From contig DASTCC010000299.1 in the NCBI GenBank assembly GCA_035711465.1, forward strand, positions 1 through 25,336: 25,336 nt of DNA. Direction: 5' to 3'. The notes below the pieces were generated by a model that had not been told where the DNA came from, made no database searches, and saw only the letters and a list, made by a program, of their open reading frames with translations. Below, piece by piece: positions 21,845-25,336 of the stretch. A program made the translations under genes and the position numbers. The first letter of the stretch is position 1, and each line of letters starts with the position of its first letter. This stretch comes from DASTCC01 sp035711465. GTDB lineage: Bacteria > Acidobacteriota > Vicinamibacteria > Vicinamibacterales > SCN-69-37.

Positions 21845-24015
21845 GACTGACCACTGTCCTGCGCCCGTTCGTCGTGGGCGCGGCGGCCGTCGCGATGTTC
21901 GCGATGGGCGCGTGCAACAAGACGGCGCCGGCGACACCACCGCCCGCGCCCTCGGTGCCGGCGCAACCTGCGGCACAGACGCCGCCGCCGTCGCCGCCGG
22001 CCCAGGTGACGCCGCCGCCGGCACAGCCGCCCGCGGCCACGCCGCCTGCCGGCGCCCAGCAGGCCGGCGCACCGGCCGGCGCACCCGGCGCGGCTGGTGG
22101 CCGCGGCGGACGTGGCACTCCGCCTCCGCCGCCCGAGCCGCCTCCCGCGGTGATGCCGCCGTCGGTAGCGCCGATCGTGTCCGGCGCGGCACCGTCACCC
22201 GATCCACGAGTCGGTCTCAAGGCCGGCGCCTGGGACGCCGGTCAGGCGGCCTGGAACATGAAGCTGATCTCGACGACGCCGCCGGGACCGAAGGTACTCG
22301 GCGCGACGCACTCGGATCTCGCGTTCAGCGGCAAGTACGTGATTCAGGGCAACTACAACGGCTTCGAGATCTATGACATCTCGAACGTCAACAAGCCCGT
22401 GCTCGTGAATCAGTACCTGTGTCCGGCGTCGCAGAACGACGTCTCGGTCTACAAGGAGCTGCTGTTCATGTCCTCGGAAGCGACCAACAGCCGCCGCGAC
22501 TGTGGCTTCGGCGGCTTCCAGGGCGTCGCCGCGGGCGAGGCGGTTCCCGATCGCGTGCGCGGCATCCGCATCTTCGACATCAAGGACCCACGCAACCCGA
22601 AGCTGGTCAAGAGCGTCGAGACCTGCCGCGGCTCGCACACGCACACCGTCGTCACCCAGCCCGGCGACAAGGACAACGTCTACGTCTACATCCAGGGCAC
22701 GTCGGGCGTGCGTCCGGAGGCCGAGGTTCCCGGCTGCAAGGACACGGGCGCCGACGCCGCCGATCCGAACAACGCGCGGTTCCGCCTCGAGGTGATCAAG
22801 ATTCCGCTCGCGGATCCGTCGAAGGCGGAGATCACCAACGCGGCACGCGTGTTCCAGAACCTGCCGGTCGCGCCGCGCAATCCCGAGCGTGACGCCGCAG
22901 GTCGCCGTGGCGGTCAGCCGCCGGCTGCCGGCGCTGCCGGCGCTCCGCCGGCGGGCGCGCCGCCTGCGGGCGCGACGCCGCCTCCGGTCGTCGCCGGTGG
23001 TGGCGCCGCTGCTGGTGGCGCGGCTGCGGGACGCGGTGGGGCCGCGCCGGCCGGACCCGGCCGCGGCGGCCGCGGCAATGCGCCGCCGACCGGACCGAAC
23101 CAGTGCCACGACATCACCGTGTATCCGGACGTCGGCCTCGCCGGCGGCGCGTGCGCGGGCCTCGGCCTGCTGCTCGACATCCGCGAAGCCACGCATCCGA
23201 TCCGCATCGACTTCGTCGGCGACCCCAACATGTCGTTCTGGCACTCGGCGACGTTCAGCAACGACGGCAAGAAGATCCTCTTCTCCGATGAGTGGGGCGG
23301 CGGATCGGCGCCGCGCTGCCGCGCCACCGACAAGCTTGAGTGGGGCGCCAACGCGATCTTCACCATCGAGAACAACAAGATGGTGTTCAAGAGCTACTAC
23401 AAGATGCCGGCGGCGCAGACCGATACGGAGAACTGCGTCGCGCACAACGGCTCGCTGCTGCCGATTCCCGGGCGCGAGGTGATGGTGCAGGCGTTTTATC
23501 AGGGCGGTCTCACCGTGTTCGACTGGACCGATCCGGCCAAGCCGTACGAGATCGCGTTCTTCGATCGCGGCCCGATCAACGCCGAGCGGCTCGTCAGCGG
23601 CGGCTCGTGGTCGGCCTACTGGTACAACGGTTACATCGTCAGCTCGGAGATCTTCCGCGGTCTCGACATCTTCGAGATGGTGGCCAATCCGAACCTGACC
23701 CAGAACGAGATCGACGCGATGAACACCGTCAAGCTCGACTACTGGAACCCGCAGGAGCAGCGGAAGTTCGTGTGGCCGCCGAGCTTCGCGCTGGCGCGCG
23801 CCTACGTCGACCAGCTCGAGCGCTCGAAAGGCCTGAGCGCTGCGCGCCTGACCGCCGTGCGCAACGCGCTCGCCGCCGCCGAGAAGGCCGGCGGCGGCGC
23901 CCGTCGGACTGCGCTGACGACGCTTGCGACCTCGCTCAACGCCGATATCTCCGGCTCGAGCGACGCGGACAAGGTCCGGATGCTGCAGACGGCGGTTACT
24001 GATCTGAGCAAGTAG
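21841..24015 (+). CDS. LVIVD-repeat lipoprotein with Pro/Ala/Gly low-complexity linkers, 724 aa
   Basis: A signal sequence ends FAMGAC with Cys25 as probable lipidation site. Residues about 27-115 are Pro/Ala/Gly low complexity. The folded part has LVIVD-type propeller strands: VIQGNYNGFEIYDISNVNKP, VRGIRIFDIKDPRNPKLVKS, GLLLDIREATHPIRIDFVGD, GLTVFDWTDPAKPYEIAFFD, and YIVSSEIFRGLDIFEM. A second Gly/Pro/Ala-rich insert (about 348-420) interrupts the propeller between blades. Helical residues about 650-724 form the C-terminus. The start overlaps the DUF305 stop. From memory, LVIVD proteins next to DUF305 lipoproteins recur in acidobacterial-type genomes. The function of LVIVD propellers is unknown. 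Repeated RGGRG motifs echo those in the creatininase-like gene. A strong hairpin follows the stop. Confidence 0.88.
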   Translation: MRLTTVLRPFVVGAAAVAMFAMGACNKTAPATPPPAPSVPAQPAAQTPPPSPPAQVTPPPAQPPAATPPAGAQQAGAPAGAPGAAGGRGGRGTPPPPPEPPPAVMPPSVAPIVSGAAPSPDPRVGLKAGAWDAGQAAWNMKLISTTPPGPKVLGATHSDLAFSGKYVIQGNYNGFEIYDISNVNKPVLVNQYLCPASQNDVSVYKELLFMSSEATNSRRDCGFGGFQGVAAGEAVPDRVRGIRIFDIKDPRNPKLVKSVETCRGSHTHTVVTQPGDKDNVYVYIQGTSGVRPEAEVPGCKDTGADAADPNNARFRLEVIKIPLADPSKAEITNAARVFQNLPVAPRNPERDAAGRRGGQPPAAGAAGAPPAGAPPAGATPPPVVAGGGAAAGGAAAGRGGAAPAGPGRGGRGNAPPTGPNQCHDITVYPDVGLAGGACAGLGLLLDIREATHPIRIDFVGDPNMSFWHSATFSNDGKKILFSDEWGGGSAPRCRATDKLEWGANAIFTIENNKMVFKSYYKMPAAQTDTENCVAHNGSLLPIPGREVMVQAFYQGGLTVFDWTDPAKPYEIAFFDRGPINAERLVSGGSWSAYWYNGYIVSSEIFRGLDIFEMVANPNLTQNEIDAMNTVKLDYWNPQEQRKFVWPPSFALARAYVDQLERSKGLSAARLTAVRNALAAAEKAGGGARRTALTTLATSLNADISGSSDADKVRMLQTAVTDLSK

Positions 24016-24030
24016 CTACTGGTACGGACA

Positions 24031-24066
24031 AGAGCCCGCAAGCGTCTTCTGACGTTTGCGGGCTCT
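24031..24066 (+). terminator. Hairpin terminator after the DUF305-LVIVD operon
   Basis: AGAGCCCGCAAGCGTC (24031-24046) pairs with GACGTTTGCGGGCTCT (24051-24066) over 16 bases with a single G-U pair and a TTCT loop. A short T-rich stretch (TTGGTGTCTTT) follows. It lies 15 nt after the stop. Confidence 0.8.
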
Positions 24067-24119
24067 TGGTGTCTTTAACGAGGTTCGAGGGTCTGGTGTT
24101 CGTGTCTTTCTAACAGGTG

Positions 24120-24159
24120 CCGGGGCCAGTCCCACTGGCGTGAGCGGGACAGGCCCCGG
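24120..24159. repeat. GC-rich palindrome between convergent genes
   Basis: CCGGGGCCAGTCCC (24120-24133) and GGGACAGGCCCCGG (24146-24159) are complementary at 13 of 14 positions with a 12-base loop. It lies between the + operon terminator and the minus-strand amidohydrolase stop at 24237. It may serve as a bidirectional terminator or be a dispersed REP-like palindrome. Confidence 0.65.
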
Positions 24160-24236
24160 GTCGTTCTTGCCTCTCGGGAGAGTTTCCGTTCTTAGGGGCT
24201 CTCAGCTCGGCAACGGTTTCGGTCGGCTGTGGAGTG

Positions 24237-25336
24237 TCAGCGTTCCACCACTTTGCCTCCAAACATCACCCAGGTGACTCGCTCCGTTGCGGTGATGTCC
24301 TTGAGCGGATCGCCTGGCACGGCCACGAGATCGGCGAGGCGGCCGGCGGCGATGGCGCCGCGGTCGGTTTTGCCGGCGAGATCGGCGGCGTAGAGCGTCG
24401 CCGATCGCAGCGCCTCGAGCGGCGACATGCCGCGCTTCACGTAGACCGCGAACTCCTTGGCATTCTCGCCGTGCGGAAACACCGCCGCGTCCGTGCCGAA
24501 CGCAATCTTGACGCCGGCGGCGATCGCCTTGTGCAGGCTCTCGCGCGCCTGCGGGATCACGATCTCCGCTTTTCGGCGGACCGGCGGTGGCAGCACGGCC
24601 AGGTTGATGCGGTCGGCGAGGTAGCTCGTCGGCACGAGGTAGGTGCCGTGCTTCTTCATTAGCGAGATCGCCTCGTCGTCGAGGATCGATCCATGCTCGA
24701 TCGAGGCGACGCCGGCGGTGACCGCGGCCTTGATTCCCTCGGTGCCGTGGGCGTGCGCGGCGACCTTGAGGCCGTGACGCGCCGCCTCGTCGACGATCGC
24801 CTTCATCTCCTCGAGCGTGAGCTGCTGCGCCCCGACCGGACCTTCGAGCGAGAGCACGCCGGCGGTCGCGCAGATTTTGATCACCTGCGCGCCGTGCTTG
24901 ATCTGATAGCGCACGGCCTGCACCGCTTCCCAGGGACCGTCGGCGATGCCGTCCTCTGGACCGCCCTCGAGGATGCCCGGCGCGAAGCCGGTGACGTCGC
25001 AATGACCGCCGGTGATGCCGATCATGTTGCGCGATGGAATCACCCGCGGACCGACGAGATCGCCGCGGTCCACCGCCTTCGCGAACGCGACGGTGGCGTC
25101 GCCGCCGAAATCGCGCACGGTCGTGAAGCCGGCGAAGAGCGTGCGCGGGCCGTTGCGTGCCGCGGTCAACGCATTGTCGGCGACCGTGGTCGTGACCGCC
25201 TCGGTGAACGACGTCGCCCCCAGCTCGAACGCGAGATGGGTGTGCATGTCCATGAAGCCGGGCAGCAGCGTGACGTCGCCGAGATCGAGCGGCTGCGCGC
25301 CGGCCGGCGGCGCCGCCGGGTTGACGGCGGTGATGC
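24237..25336 (-). CDS. Amidohydrolase-superfamily (imidazolonepropionase/prolidase-like) protein, 5' end outside window
   Basis: Metal-dependent hydrolase with a TIM barrel. The frame runs through the window end: before the internal Met at 25253 it reads DLGDVTLLPGF, the typical lead-in to the first metal motif MDMHTHL. Other expected elements follow in order: GAQVIKICATAGVLS (Lys likely carboxylated), VAAHAHG, ASIEHGSILDDEA, and FGTDAAVFPHGENA with the catalytic Asp. The C-terminus has GAIAAGRLADLVAVPGDPL and WVMFGGKVV, the standard return to the N-terminal beta-sandwich. It resembles Xaa-Pro dipeptidase-like members often secreted in this type of genome; a signal peptide, if present, is beyond the window. 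It is convergent with the LVIVD operon. Substrate cannot be stated. Confidence 0.92.
   Translation of the reverse strand, partial: ITAVNPAAPPAGAQPLDLGDVTLLPGFMDMHTHLAFELGATSFTEAVTTTVADNALTAARNGPRTLFAGFTTVRDFGGDATVAFAKAVDRGDLVGPRVIPSRNMIGITGGHCDVTGFAPGILEGGPEDGIADGPWEAVQAVRYQIKHGAQVIKICATAGVLSLEGPVGAQQLTLEEMKAIVDEAARHGLKVAAHAHGTEGIKAAVTAGVASIEHGSILDDEAISLMKKHGTYLVPTSYLADRINLAVLPPPVRRKAEIVIPQARESLHKAIAAGVKIAFGTDAAVFPHGENAKEFAVYVKRGMSPLEALRSATLYAADLAGKTDRGAIAAGRLADLVAVPGDPLKDITATERVTWVMFGGKVVER

Noticed and set aside
24056..24277. 73-codon + strand frame after the LVIVD gene
   Set aside because: It runs through the terminator hairpin and the palindrome and overlaps the 3' end of the amidohydrolase gene. 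The translation is Gly/Ser-rich with no motif.

Overview
The window is very GC-rich (third codon positions mostly G or C) and gene-dense. It looks like chromosome from a soil or sediment bacterium. Creatininase-family secreted proteins with Arg-Gly linkers, DUF305 and LVIVD lipoproteins with Pro/Ala-rich linkers, and an imidazolonepropionase-like amidohydrolase together suggest Acidobacteriota of the Vicinamibacteria type. That placement is inference from gene content; there is no rRNA or marker gene here.

Region 1 (1-10944, + strand) is the distal structural part of an extracellular contractile injection system (eCIS), a phage-tail-like particle. It holds two baseplate-J proteins, the first cut by the window edge and carrying a lectin-like beta-propeller insert. 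A tail-protein-I with an N-terminal NHL-like propeller follows, then two paralogous cysteine-rich proteins of unknown function. Starts and stops overlap or nearly touch, so this is one operon. Sheath, tube, spike and ATPase genes are not in the window and are expected upstream.

Region 2 (10985-16158) is the accessory or candidate cargo part: a DUF4157 (eCIS core domain) protein, two tandem-duplicated proteins with a peptidoglycan-binding-like domain plus an HEFxH domain, an aspzincin-like metalloprotein, and, on the minus strand, a DUF4157-Cys-rich-OmpA fusion. All five encode an HExxH motif, none has a signal peptide, and all five carry the same 17-residue N-terminal tag (consensus [LI]xxLQxxxGNxxxxRxL, starting at residue 28-37). 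The shared tag on unrelated domains is the most interesting signal here. It may be a loading or docking signal for the injection particle.

Region 3 (16234-19671, + strand) starts with a good sigma70-like promoter. It encodes a type-3 copper (tyrosinase) protein with all six copper-ligand histidines, a HEAT-like protein with an Arg/Lys-rich tail, and a helical-repeat/SCO-like fusion with intact candidate copper ligands. It reads as a copper-enzyme module attached to the eCIS locus.

Region 4 (19672-25336) appears to be ordinary chromosomal background: a secreted creatininase-family protein with altered metal ligands, a cluster of CTTCAAGCC-type inverted repeats, a translationally coupled DUF305/LVIVD lipoprotein pair ending in a strong hairpin, and a convergent amidohydrolase gene that runs off the window end. 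No tRNA, rRNA, transposase, integrase or CRISPR array was seen.
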